Shown here: positions 51,832 to 60,400 of the stretch, piece after piece
Layout: each line of letters begins with the position of its first letter
Position numbering within the stretch: position 1 is the first letter of the stretch
Source: Natronomonas salsuginis
Lineage (GTDB): Archaea; Halobacteriota; Halobacteria; Halobacteriales; Haloarculaceae
DNA: 64,000 nt
NCBI RefSeq assembly: GCF_005239135.1
Contig: NZ_QKNX01000001.1
Location: forward strand, 434,001-498,000
Reading direction: 5' to 3'
The notes under the pieces: generated by a model
Database searches by the model: none
What the model was told of the DNA's origin: nothing
The model's input: only the letters and a program-made list of their open reading frames with translations
Made by a program: the position numbers and the translations under genes

Positions 51832-54293
51832 TGGCCAGCATCGACTCCACCGAACTCCGGCGAATCTACGAATCACGCTTCAACTACACAGATGACATCG
51901 CGTTCAGCCGAACGGAGCCAGAGAAGCCCGCTGAACGAGTACCTGTCGACGAGGTCCTTCCCCCGGAGTTGGCCAATAAGCTCTCGTTCGACCCCTACGC
52001 CCATCAAGCAAACGGGCTTAATGTACTGAGTGAGGGCGAGAACGTTACTGTCTCCACGGCAACAGCGTCCGGAAAGACCCTCATTTACGCGCTCGACATC
52101 GCACGCCGGTATGTCGATAATCCGGTCGTGACCGGCCTGTTTGTCTACCCGATGCGTGCACTCACGCGCAATCAGTTCGACAACATCAGCGACCTGCTCA
52201 ACAACACGCTCGGACTGGATATCGACATCGGGGTCTACGACGGAGACACGAGCACCGAGCGGAAGAAAGAGATTCGCGCGAACTGCAACGTTGTCCTCAC
52301 GAACTTCGCCGGTATCAACCACTATCTCTCCCATCACCAGAAGTGGGCACGCATCTACCAAAATCTCGACCTCATAGTCATCGACGAGAGCCACCAGTAC
52401 GGCGGTATCCACGGGATGCACGTCGCGTGGATCCTTCGCCGCCTCAAGCGCATCGTCCGAAACTACGGCGGCGATCCACAGTACGTTCTGACGACTGCAA
52501 CCACCGGAAATCCCATCGACCACGCCCGACAGCTCACCGGTGAGGATGCAGAGCTTGTCGACAACGATGGAAGCGAACAGGGAGAGCGTGACATCATCTT
52601 CTGGAACCCACCGTTCGACCCGCAAGCCGGACCAGACCCCAAAGACTCTGATACCGGTGCGTCAACGAGCTTCGTCTCGAACGAACTCACGTCAATTCTC
52701 GCCAGCAAGGGGATACAGACACTTCTATTCACGGACTCCCGAACGATGACAGAGGTCGGGCTAAAGCGTGTCAAATCGCTCAGCAAGGCGGGGGTTTCCG
52801 TTCAGTCGTATCACGCGGGGCATGGGCAGAAAACACGCCGAAAGACCGAGCGAGGGCTTAGAGACGGGACTATTGATACCGTCATCAGTACCTCCGCGCT
52901 CGAACTCGGTATCGACGTCGGCGGGCTCGATGCAACTGTTCTCGCGGGCTACCCTGGCACCAGACAGAGCTTTTGGCAACGTATCGGACGAGCCGGACGG
53001 GGCACAGACCGGTCAATGAGTATCCTTGTCGCTGACTACACGGGGCTTGACCAGTACATCGTCCGGAACCCCGAGTACATCTTCGAGGAGAGTGTCGAGA
53101 ACGCCGTCATCGACCTCGAGAACAACAAGGTCTACGCCCAACACATCCTCTGTGCAGCGAACGAATCACCGCTCACATGGGGGGATGCCGATGACTTCGG
53201 CGACGAAGAACGGCTTGAACAAGTTACGGAGATGTGGAAGACTGCCGGTCTACTCACTGGAACGCTCGACACTGGTGTCCAGTACACGCGGAACGGCCGT
53301 CCAGAGTCAGACGTGGACCTCTACACGACAGGTGGCGACGAGGCGTTCGAAGTGCGCGTCGAGGACGGAGACATCGACCACGACCCCATCGAGCGAACGC
53401 GGGCGTACCGTGACTTCCACGAAGGCGCAGTCGTCCTCCACAACGGACTTGAGTACGTCGTTGAGGAGCTAAACGAGGATACGGTCAAACCGTACGTCCT
53501 TCTCTCTCAGCAACAAAACATCACCTACTACACACGAACACAGCGCGACGTTCAGGTAAACGATCTCGAATCAGTCGAATCCATCGAACTTGGTGATTTC
53601 ATCATCCACCGGGGGAATGCTGAAGTCGTCACCCATCTCAGCACCTACGAAGAGCGCCGTATCAAAGACAACGCCCGTCTAGGACGATATCAGACAGGGA
53701 ACCCTCCGCTTGCGATGCAGACGCACATCATGTGGGCCGAGCCAACTGCGGAGGTCGGTCGCGAGATGCTTCGCGAATTCGCCGAACCGGAGAGCATCAA
53801 AGAACTCGGAACAGAAGACAGTCCCTTCGCGCTTGACGCTCACGAAGAAGGCGTTCGTCAGATGCCGACCACCGTTGAAACCGATATCGTACTCGGTGGC
53901 CTGCACGCTGCAGAACACGCAATGATAGGTGCTGCTCCGCTCACAATGATGATGGACAAGCGCGACCTCGGCGGGCTCAGCAGCATTAATCACCCAGAGA
54001 CCATGTCTGCACTTGGACTGTTCATCTACGATGGTGTTCCGGGTGGGGTGGGATTCTCCCATTCTATCTACGACCGCCTCCAACTCCTCTCAGAGACGAC
54101 AAAGGAGCTCATTGATGGCTGTAACTGCGGTGAAGTGACTGGATGCCCCGCCTGCTCGATGGAGGAAAACTGTGGCGATGACAACGAACCGCTGCACAAT
54201 CCAGCCGCGGTCTGGTTCCTCACACGTCTACAGGAAGCGCTCGAAGAACGTTCCTCTGATCTCGACTCGCAACCTTCCGAAACTGCCGCGTGA
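51831..54293 (+). CDS. mrfA: MrfA-like DUF1998 helicase
   Basis: 820 residues. Helicase motifs: STATASGKTLIYALDIAR (Walker A, about 75), VYPMRALTRNQFDN (Ia), VVLTNFAGINHYLS, VIDESHQYGG (II, DExH), TTATTGNPIDHA (III), SALELGIDVGGLDATVLAGY (V) and WQRIGRAGRGTDRS (VI). C-terminal DUF1998-like region with cysteines in CNCGEVTGCPACSMEENCGD (about 764) as a metal site. Same family as Bacillus MrfA/YprA and yeast Hrq1; related DUF1998 proteins are DrmB in DISARM, but no phospholipase or methylase is adjacent and the partner is MrfB-like. Expected role: unwinding damaged DNA for the coupled exonuclease. Confidence 0.86.
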   Translation: MASIDSTELRRIYESRFNYTDDIAFSRTEPEKPAERVPVDEVLPPELANKLSFDPYAHQANGLNVLSEGENVTVSTATASGKTLIYALDIARRYVDNPVVTGLFVYPMRALTRNQFDNISDLLNNTLGLDIDIGVYDGDTSTERKKEIRANCNVVLTNFAGINHYLSHHQKWARIYQNLDLIVIDESHQYGGIHGMHVAWILRRLKRIVRNYGGDPQYVLTTATTGNPIDHARQLTGEDAELVDNDGSEQGERDIIFWNPPFDPQAGPDPKDSDTGASTSFVSNELTSILASKGIQTLLFTDSRTMTEVGLKRVKSLSKAGVSVQSYHAGHGQKTRRKTERGLRDGTIDTVISTSALELGIDVGGLDATVLAGYPGTRQSFWQRIGRAGRGTDRSMSILVADYTGLDQYIVRNPEYIFEESVENAVIDLENNKVYAQHILCAANESPLTWGDADDFGDEERLEQVTEMWKTAGLLTGTLDTGVQYTRNGRPESDVDLYTTGGDEAFEVRVEDGDIDHDPIERTRAYRDFHEGAVVLHNGLEYVVEELNEDTVKPYVLLSQQQNITYYTRTQRDVQVNDLESVESIELGDFIIHRGNAEVVTHLSTYEERRIKDNARLGRYQTGNPPLAMQTHIMWAEPTAEVGREMLREFAEPESIKELGTEDSPFALDAHEEGVRQMPTTVETDIVLGGLHAAEHAMIGAAPLTMMMDKRDLGGLSSINHPETMSALGLFIYDGVPGGVGFSHSIYDRLQLLSETTKELIDGCNCGEVTGCPACSMEENCGDDNEPLHNPAAVWFLTRLQEALEERSSDLDSQPSETAA

Positions 54294-54750
54294 GTTGGCG
54301 GGGTTGACCAATATCCACTAGACGTGCAACGATGAGGGATCGTACAGGTCCTCTGGAACAATAACTGGCGTCCAGAGTACGAGTATGACCAGGATCACGA
54401 GTTTCGGTCTATGGCTCCTCATTTCGGTCGTCACTGGATTTCGACGTGGTTCCGTAGTCGAAAGTCATGGAACGAGCCGTGGGTACAATACTTGAGGGGC
54501 GATAGGCTGGGTCCCGATATTGTGCATTTGAGTGGGCGGTCTGACCGCCTCGGTGTACGTCATGGTACCTAACGATTCCACGTACCTATCCGTATTGCTG
54601 CTGAACAAGGTTTGTGTCGGCGTTGTCCGATTCACGCTCGTCGTGAACGACGGGATTCTCTCCTTGAACAAAGATAGATCCAGATCCGTCGTCGCCCCTC
54701 CGTCATCTCCGAACCGCAACCTCCAAACGACCACCGAAGAACGGTATCGT
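54294..54750. other. Intergenic stretch with possible IS end remnant
   Basis: 457 bases without a supported gene between the helicase and the protease. Frames here are short or antisense to nothing conserved. The only notable element is an IS200/IS605-like end at 54639-54669, listed separately; the promoter of the protease gene should lie in the last 100 bases, but I see no clear TATA box. Confidence 0.5.
54639..54669. mobile_element. Possible IS200/IS605 terminal hairpin remnant
   Basis: CGTCG-tgaa-CGACG followed by ggattctctccttgaac resembles the end of the intact element at 61666-61699 (hairpin with a four-base loop, then gcttcctccttgcac). About two-thirds of the tail positions match. No transposase sequence is attached, so it may be a solo end left after decay, or chance. 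Confidence 0.35.
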
Positions 54751-55761
54751 ATGAACCGGGCCGCCGTTGCCGTCGTCGCCACCGTGGGGCTCTTCGCCCT
54801 CATCCAACTCGGCTCGCTCGCGCTGGTCAAGCCGTTCATCGACGCCGGCTACCAGACCGTCGAGGACCCCTCCGATCCGACGAACAGCCTGCTGTACATC
54901 GGCGCGATTCTCGTCGCCACGGCCGTGATGCTCGCGGCGATGAAGTTCGGCGTCGATCGGCTCCTCCAGGGACTCATCGTCTTCGCGTCGGTGTTTCTCG
55001 CCTTCTACGTCTTCACTATCGTCGTCCCGCCGATCGTCTTCGTGGCCGGTATCAACGTCCCCGCCGTCGTCGCGGCGCTCGCGCTGGGCGTTGGACTCCT
55101 CGTGTACCCAGAGTGGTACGTGATCGACACCGCGGGAATCATCATGGGCGCAGGCGCGGCCGGCCTCTTCGGCATCAGTTTCGGCCCCCTGCCCGCGCTC
55201 GTGTTGCTCGTCGTGTTGGCGGTCTACGACGCGATCTCAGTCTACGGGACCGAGCACATGCTCACGCTCGCCTCCGGCGTCATGGATCTTCGACTCCCGG
55301 TCGTGCTCGTGATCCCACTGACGCTCTCGTATTCGTTCCTCGCCGAAACCGGGCCCGAGACGCTCGACAGCGGGGAAGACAGGGAGGCCCTAGCTGATGG
55401 CGACGAGGGGGACGAAACGGATGCCCCCGACAAACCGGACGATCCGTTCGCCCGCGACGCATTCTTCATCGGGCTGGGCGACGCGGTCATCCCGACGGTT
55501 CTCGTCGCATCCGTTGCCGTGTTCCGCCCCGGCGACGCGGCGCTGTTGGACGTGCCGGGCATCGCGATCACGGTCCCCGCGCTCGGCGCAATGGTCGGAA
55601 CGCTCTGTGGGCTCATCGCGTTGCTGTGGATGGTGATGAAGGGGCGCGCACACGCCGGATTACCGCTGTTGAATAGCGGTGCAATCACCGGCTACCTCAT
55701 CGGGGCGATGGCGGCCGGAATCGCGCTGGTCGATGCGTTCGGACTCGCGCCGTACGTCTGA
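54751..55761 (+). CDS. Presenilin-like intramembrane aspartyl protease (PSH)
   Basis: 336 residues from ATG 54751; the longer frame upstream is not supported. About nine transmembrane segments. The two catalytic aspartates are seen in VLAVYDAISVYGTEHML (YD motif, about 160) and FFIGLGDAVIPTVLVAS (GLGD motif, about 240), and the C-terminal GLPLLNSGAITGY stands where the PAL motif occurs. A long acidic cytoplasmic loop (about 205-235) lies between the aspartates. Archaeal PSH enzymes cut substrate helices within the membrane. Real substrates are unknown in haloarchaea. The gene stands alone and converges with the next one. Confidence 0.88.
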   Translation: MNRAAVAVVATVGLFALIQLGSLALVKPFIDAGYQTVEDPSDPTNSLLYIGAILVATAVMLAAMKFGVDRLLQGLIVFASVFLAFYVFTIVVPPIVFVAGINVPAVVAALALGVGLLVYPEWYVIDTAGIIMGAGAAGLFGISFGPLPALVLLVVLAVYDAISVYGTEHMLTLASGVMDLRLPVVLVIPLTLSYSFLAETGPETLDSGEDREALADGDEGDETDAPDKPDDPFARDAFFIGLGDAVIPTVLVASVAVFRPGDAALLDVPGIAITVPALGAMVGTLCGLIALLWMVMKGRAHAGLPLLNSGAITGYLIGAMAAGIALVDAFGLAPYV

Positions 55762-56760
55762 TCACTCGCCGGTCAGCGCTTCACTGGCGGGCGCGAACTC
55801 GATCGATTCGCCCATCCCCCGTTCTTTCGCCCGCTCGTAGAGCATCCACGCGGCGGCAACGGTCTCGATGCCGGTTCCGCCGCTGTCGAAGACCGTGACC
55901 TCGTCGGCCGCGGTCCGTCCGGGCCTGTGTCCGGCGACGATCTCTCCGAGTTCGGCGTGGACGTGGTCGTCGTCGACGAGCCCGGCGTCGCGGGCCGCAA
56001 GAAAGGACCCGGCATCCTGAAACGCCCGGGCACGGAGATCGGGGACGTACGTGGCGCGGGCGATCGTCTCCGCGTCGAGTTCCCGCTTTCCGCGGTCGTA
56101 CTGGCCCATCGCGGTGACGTGGACGCCGTCGGGGAGATCGGCGTTTCGAACGACCGGGTCGGTCGCGGTCGTCGCCGTGATGACGACGTCGGCGTCCTCG
56201 ACGGCCGCGGCGGCGCTCGATTCGGGCGTCACGTCGGCGGCGAGCCGGTCGTCGAACTCCTCGGCGAACGCCGTTCTACTGGTGGCTGTCGGGGAAAAGA
56301 CGCGCACCGCCTCGAAGTCTCGGACCGTTGCGGTCGCCCGGAGCTGGCCGCGCGCCTGCGCACCGGACCCGATGACCGCACACGTCGTCGCGTCGTTGCG
56401 CGCCAACACGTCGACCGCGAGCGCGCCCGTCGCGCCGGTCTTGAACGGGTTCATCGACGCGCCATCCAACAGCGCGAGCATGCGCCCGGTGTCGGCGTCG
56501 AAGAGCGGCAGCGCGAAGTGGGCGTCCTCGTCGCCGAAGCCGGCGGCGTAGGTGTATCCGCCCATCGCGCCGAGTTCGGGGAGCATCGCGAGATAGCCGG
56601 TACACATCCCCGGCGGCTCCTCGGACGCGAGTTTCGTTCGAGGCTCGGCGCTCCCGTCGTTTCCGTAGCTCTCGTACCCCGACCTGACTGCCGAGACGTA
56701 CTCCGCGGGCGTCGCGAGGCCAGAAAGCTCGTCGCTCTGGAGGAACAAAACGTCGGTCAT
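55762..56760 (-). CDS. Ornithine cyclodeaminase / mu-crystallin family enzyme
   Basis: 332 residues from ATG 56760 (MTDVLFLQSDELSGLATPAE), the usual family length. NAD-binding part: TTCAVIGSGAQARGQLRATA (about 119-138, G-x-G-x-x-A), and ADVVITATTATDPVVRNADL. Substrate-side residues include EPRTKLASEEPPGMCTGYLA and MNPFKTGATGALAVDVLA. Members include ornithine cyclodeaminase, alanine dehydrogenase of archaea and ketimine reductases, which act on amino acids or imines with NAD(P); which one this is cannot be told. Only one base separates it from the convergent protease gene. Confidence 0.87.
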   Translation of the reverse strand: MTDVLFLQSDELSGLATPAEYVSAVRSGYESYGNDGSAEPRTKLASEEPPGMCTGYLAMLPELGAMGGYTYAAGFGDEDAHFALPLFDADTGRMLALLDGASMNPFKTGATGALAVDVLARNDATTCAVIGSGAQARGQLRATATVRDFEAVRVFSPTATSRTAFAEEFDDRLAADVTPESSAAAAVEDADVVITATTATDPVVRNADLPDGVHVTAMGQYDRGKRELDAETIARATYVPDLRARAFQDAGSFLAARDAGLVDDDHVHAELGEIVAGHRPGRTAADEVTVFDSGGTGIETVAAAWMLYERAKERGMGESIEFAPASEALTGE

Positions 56761-56797
56761 GGTTGCGTTTCGTCCGCGCTCGGTATAGTCGCTCCGG

Positions 56798-57058
56798 CTA
56801 CTCGACGGAGAGGCGGTTCCTCTGCGGGTTCCCGTCGTGTCTCGCCGAATCCGCCGAGGCATCGGCCCCGACCTCGGAGCCGGTCTGCGTAACGGTCGGC
56901 CCGTTGATGAACATCGCGTGAGCGATCAGTCCGAGCGTGACGGTCGACGCCAGCGCGATGGAGACTGACACCGACATCCCGAGCGACACGAGCAGGGCGG
57001 TCAGGCCGGCAAGCGATACGGGAATGAGCGCCAAAACGATGTCGTAGTAATCAGTCAT
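56798..57058 (-). CDS. Small membrane protein, 86 aa
   Basis: From ATG 57058 (MTDYYDIVLALIPVSLAGLT); the in-frame ATG at 57088 falls in the AT-rich promoter. Two transmembrane segments (about 6-28 and 30-52) and a hydrophilic acidic tail. No motif. It precedes the cyclodeaminase gene by 37 bases on the same strand, so they may be cotranscribed. A TATA-like run (ataaaaaaa, about 57096-57104) lies 38-46 bases upstream. Confidence 0.72.
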   Translation of the reverse strand: MTDYYDIVLALIPVSLAGLTALLVSLGMSVSVSIALASTVTLGLIAHAMFINGPTVTQTGSEVGADASADSARHDGNPQRNRLSVE

Positions 57059-57242
57059 GATCCAACGGAAGCTACGATAGAATTTCACATAAAAATTTTT
57101 TTATCGCGTGCTGATACTTTACTCGACACATAAATGACTATTATGGGTGACATTTGAATACGTACTTCATAAGTTATAGAAGCGACGGGATCGGCGACGG
57201 AGACAGCCAGTTTAACCATGCCCCGACGAGAAGCCGAGACCA

Positions 57243-58532
57243 ATGGAGGAGAATCGGAGCGTCGACTACGCCGAACATGCAAAGGAGATTCTCGGCGTTT
57301 CGCGGTGGTGGCAGATCGTCGCCGCAGGGGCGATGATGGCCGCCGTCAGTCCCTATCAGTACGTCTGGTCCTCGATCGAGGGGCCGCTGGCCGCACGGCT
57401 CGATATCGGTCTGCCAGCACTCGGGGCGGTCTTCTCATTTTACGTCGTTTTCCAGTCGCTATCGCAGCTTCCGGCGGGCTGGTGGCGCGACCGACGCGGT
57501 CCCCGCCATCTCACCTACCTCGCGGCGGTTCTGGCGGGTGGTGGATACGTCGGATTGGCGTACGCAACGACCGTCTGGCAGCTGTACGTCCTCTACTCGC
57601 TCGGCGCGATCGGCGTCGGGATCATCTACACGGTCGCCGTCAACACCGCGGTCAAGTGGTTCCCTGATCGAACGGGGCTCACAACTGGGTTCGGGACGAT
57701 GGCGTTCGCGGGCGGAAGCGCGCTCGTCGTCCCGTACGTTCGGGCGAACGCCACCGTCGCTGGCTACCCCGACGTGCTCCGAACCGTCGGGCTCGCCATC
57801 CTCGTCGTGTTACTCGTCGGTGCCGTCGTACTTCGCGATCCGCCGGACGACTGGCTCGACGGTGACGGACGAACGAACAGAACGGCGATGCGTGATCTCG
57901 CCGTGTCGCTCCGCGGACGAGCCTACGAACCGGCCGAGATGCTTCGGACGTGGCAGTTCTGGCTCCTGTACGCGATGTTCGTTGCGACCGCCGCGGCGGA
58001 CCTCATCGTCATCGCGAACGTCGTCCGGTTCGCCGAACACCTCGGGCTCGCCGCCGTCGTCGCGACCGCCGCGGCAACCCTCCTGCCGCTCGCCGCGGGC
58101 GTCTCGCGGATGATACTCGGCGAGGCCTCGGACCGGTTCGGCCGAATTCACGTGATGGCCGCCTCGTTCGTTCTCGCCGGTATCTTTCGATTCGGGTTGG
58201 TCGGGGCCGGGACGGCCGGCGCACCGATCGCGTTCGTCGCGATGGTCGTCGGCTCGATGTTCTTCTCGTCGCCGCTGTACGTCTACTTCCCGTCGGTCGT
58301 CGCCGACTACTACGGGGCCGAACACTCCTCAGGCAACTACGCGGTGTTGTACACCGCGAAAGTCGGCGGGGGCGTCTTCGCAGGCACGGTGGTCGGGGTC
58401 CTCGTAGCCGCGTTCGGCTGGGTTCCGACGGTGGCCTTCGGCGGCGCGCTCGCCCTCGCGGCCGGGCTCGCGGCGCTCGTCCTCCGCCCGCCGTCGGGAG
58501 CTGTTCCAGACGGTGCGGGGCCGAACGCGTGA
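57243..58532 (+). CDS. MFS transporter, OFA-like
   Basis: 429 residues with about twelve hydrophobic segments. Between segments 2 and 3 is the MFS signature in GWWRDRRGPRHLTYLAA (G-x-x-x-D-R-x-G-x-R), and the second half has the matching SRMILGEASDRFGRIHVMAA. The start (LGVSRWWQIVAAGAMMAAVS) and the overall plan resemble the oxalate/formate antiporter group, so a monocarboxylate or organic anion is a likely substrate, but specificity cannot be read from sequence. An acidic loop follows segment 6. It is a single gene, divergent from the small membrane protein. Confidence 0.86.
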   Translation: MEENRSVDYAEHAKEILGVSRWWQIVAAGAMMAAVSPYQYVWSSIEGPLAARLDIGLPALGAVFSFYVVFQSLSQLPAGWWRDRRGPRHLTYLAAVLAGGGYVGLAYATTVWQLYVLYSLGAIGVGIIYTVAVNTAVKWFPDRTGLTTGFGTMAFAGGSALVVPYVRANATVAGYPDVLRTVGLAILVVLLVGAVVLRDPPDDWLDGDGRTNRTAMRDLAVSLRGRAYEPAEMLRTWQFWLLYAMFVATAAADLIVIANVVRFAEHLGLAAVVATAAATLLPLAAGVSRMILGEASDRFGRIHVMAASFVLAGIFRFGLVGAGTAGAPIAFVAMVVGSMFFSSPLYVYFPSVVADYYGAEHSSGNYAVLYTAKVGGGVFAGTVVGVLVAAFGWVPTVAFGGALALAAGLAALVLRPPSGAVPDGAGPNA

Positions 58533-58579
58533 TCGAATCCGCAAGGATTTGAAAGGGCGCCGTCGAACGACTAGGTAGC

Positions 58580-58993
58580 ATGGCAGATCAGTCGTTTTTC
58601 GAACAGCGTCTCGACGCGAGTACCTGGCCGATTGCGGCCGGGGATCTCGTCGCCCTGATGGCCTTCCTGCTCGTCGGGACGCTCCAGCATTCGAGCGTCG
58701 AGCAGTTGAGCGCCGACCCGGCGATCTATCTCCTCGCGGCCGGACCGTTCATCGTCGGGTGGCTGCTCTGTGCGCCGCTGGTCGGGGCGTACTCGCCCGG
58801 CGGCGGCTCCGCGCCGAACTCCTCGATCCCGCTCGCGATACGGTCGTGGCTCCCCGCGGCGATCGTCGGCCTCTTGATCCGGCAGTTCGCGCTCCCCGAC
58901 CGCGGCGTCGAAGTGGTGTTCGCCGTCATCATGCTCGTCGGCGGGGCGCTCGCCCTGTCTATCTGGCGGCTCCTGTACTTCAAGCTCCGGTAA
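58580..58993 (+). CDS. DUF3054 membrane protein
   Basis: 137 residues with four transmembrane segments (about 20-38, 50-70, 88-105, 110-130), matching DUF3054: AAGDLVALMAFLLVGTLQHS, FIVGWLLCAPLVGAYSPGG and IPLAIRSWLPAAIVGLLIRQ. Function of the family is unknown; it is common in haloarchaea and actinobacteria. Its last bases overlap the end of the convergent methyltransferase gene by 14 bases. Start follows the MFS gene by 47 bases. Confidence 0.85.
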   Translation: MADQSFFEQRLDASTWPIAAGDLVALMAFLLVGTLQHSSVEQLSADPAIYLLAAGPFIVGWLLCAPLVGAYSPGGGSAPNSSIPLAIRSWLPAAIVGLLIRQFALPDRGVEVVFAVIMLVGGALALSIWRLLYFKLR

Positions 58994-59573
58994 CCGGTTT
59001 GACCCCGGCGATCGTCATCTCGAATCCGTAGTCGATCGGCCTGACGTCGAGGCCGACCGCTTCGATCGCAGCTTCCAGTTCCGTGGTCGTGTAAAACGTC
59101 GAATCGAACCCGACGAGCTTCTCCGCGGCGACCAGCCCTCGGCCGAGTCGCGTGTCGCGGTCGAACTCCCGAACCACGAGGATGCCGCCCGGAGCGAGCA
59201 CGCGGGCCATCTCTTCGAGACACCGCCACTGTTTGGGGAAGTGATGGAAGGCGTCGACGACGAGGATCGCGTCCACGGAATCGTCCGGGTGAGGGAGATC
59301 GGTCGCGCTCGCTCGCACCGTTTCGAGTTCCCGGCGGCGCGCGCGGCGCAACATCCCCGCAGCGGGATCGACGACGGTCGCGCCGACCGTGCTCGCGACT
59401 CGACCCGATCCGCCGCCGATTTCGAGGACCCGCGAGAGCTCCCTGTCGGCGACGAACAAGCCCTTTCTAACGGCGTCTTCGTTGGCCGACGGCATGACCA
59501 GATCGTACAGCGGCGCGAACAGATCGAACGCTCGCACGTCCCAGCGCATGGGAGCGTATCGAGCGCCGGACAT
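58980..59573 (-). CDS. Class I SAM-dependent methyltransferase
   Basis: 197 residues from ATG 59573 (MSGARYAPMRWDVRAFDLFA); an in-frame start six codons upstream is possible. Motif I SRVLEIGGGSGRVASTVGAT, then VVDPAAGMLRRARRRELETV, DSVDAILVVDAFHHFPKQWR (motif IV region), and VLAPGGILVVREFDRDTRLG. It is of the UbiE/MenG-like small-molecule type. The substrate is unknown; quinone or lipid intermediates are common for this group. It is divergent from the acetyltransferase with 26 bases between starts, so they share a promoter region. Confidence 0.85.
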   Translation of the reverse strand: MSGARYAPMRWDVRAFDLFAPLYDLVMPSANEDAVRKGLFVADRELSRVLEIGGGSGRVASTVGATVVDPAAGMLRRARRRELETVRASATDLPHPDDSVDAILVVDAFHHFPKQWRCLEEMARVLAPGGILVVREFDRDTRLGRGLVAAEKLVGFDSTFYTTTELEAAIEAVGLDVRPIDYGFEMTIAGVKPVTGA

Positions 59574-59599
59574 AACACCGTTGCCCTCCACCGATCGGT

Positions 59600-60166
59600 A
59601 TGGATCCCGTCCTCCTCGGGTGGCCGTCCGACGGGCCGACGCTCCGACTCGACTATCGACGGTTCAGCTACGCGGGGAAGTTCGTCATGTCGAACACCGG
59701 AAAGGCGATCATCCGCGACCCTGAGCGATCGGGGACAGCGAATAGTGAGTTCGACGACCACGTGCTGGCAGCCGTCGCGTTCAACGCCGACCGAACCGAT
59801 TCGACGACGCTGTGGCTCCGCTTCGTCACCGTCAGGGATGATCGACGGGGTGAGGGGCTCGGCGCGAGGCTCTGCCGGTTCGCCGTCGACCGAGCGGACG
59901 ATCGGGGGTACGACCGGGTGCGAATCGCGGTGAACAATCCGTTCGCCTACGAGGCGCTTTACCGGGCCGGATTTTCCTTTACCGACGAAACGACCGGTAT
60001 CGCCGAACTCGTGCTGGAACGCCCGGCCGACCGAGTCCCGGCGACCCGCTCGACGGAGACGTATCAGGAGGGCCTCGACGAGTATCGATCGCGTGACCTC
60101 TCGACGGCCGAGCAGGAATTTCTCGACGCGAAGCGTGGACGAGGGCCGCCACAGCCGAATTACTGA
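59600..60166 (+). CDS. GNAT N-acetyltransferase
   Basis: 188 residues. The acetyl-CoA-binding block TLWLRFVTVRDDRRGEGLGA (R-R-G-x-G-L-G; about 72-91) and the helix after it (RLCRFAVDRADDRGYDRVRI) are typical, with VNNPFAYEALYRAGFSFTDE forming motif B. A C-terminal extension of about 45 residues (STETYQEGLDEYRSRDLSTA) is predicted helical. Substrate unknown. Downstream lies the interrupted zinc-ribbon gene. Confidence 0.82.
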   Translation: MDPVLLGWPSDGPTLRLDYRRFSYAGKFVMSNTGKAIIRDPERSGTANSEFDDHVLAAVAFNADRTDSTTLWLRFVTVRDDRRGEGLGARLCRFAVDRADDRGYDRVRIAVNNPFAYEALYRAGFSFTDETTGIAELVLERPADRVPATRSTETYQEGLDEYRSRDLSTAEQEFLDAKRGRGPPQPNY

Positions 60167-60261
60167 ACGGTGCCCATCGTTTTTCGTGTGTTCCGGTACA
60201 TTTCGACGCACGGGCGAGAGGGCCTGTTATCGGGCGATGTGTCCGGACTGTGATGCGCAGG

Positions 60262-60400
60262 TCAGTGACCCACGAGTGAACTCGTGGGCTTGTCAGTGGA
60301 CTCCCCTTCTGCCGTCGAATCGACGGAGGCGTGGAACTCGCCGTTCAGGTTCAGCGTCCCTGACGTCAGCGCACACTGACAGGGTGCGCCTCCACTCGAA
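60262..60400 (-). ncRNA. Predicted omega RNA (right-end RNA) of TnpB
   Basis: TnpB proteins use an RNA made from the 3' end of their own gene through the element's right end. Here that end holds a perfect 8-base hairpin (60269-60288) overlapping the last codons of tnpB. The guide would be the flanking sequence just past the end, on the minus strand from about 60261 downward, which lies in the zinc-ribbon gene. Length and 5' end are inferred, not seen. Confidence 0.4.

Noticed and set aside
51831-54293. Reading the DUF1998 helicase as DrmB of a DISARM system.
   Set aside because: No DrmA, DrmC (PLD) or methylase is adjacent; it is coupled to an MrfB-like exonuclease and separated from the methyltransferases by 16 kb and the tRNA.
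55927-56892. Long plus-strand ORF of 321 codons antisense to the cyclodeaminase gene.
   Set aside because: A by-product of high third-position GC in the true gene; Arg/Gly/Val-rich, no domain.
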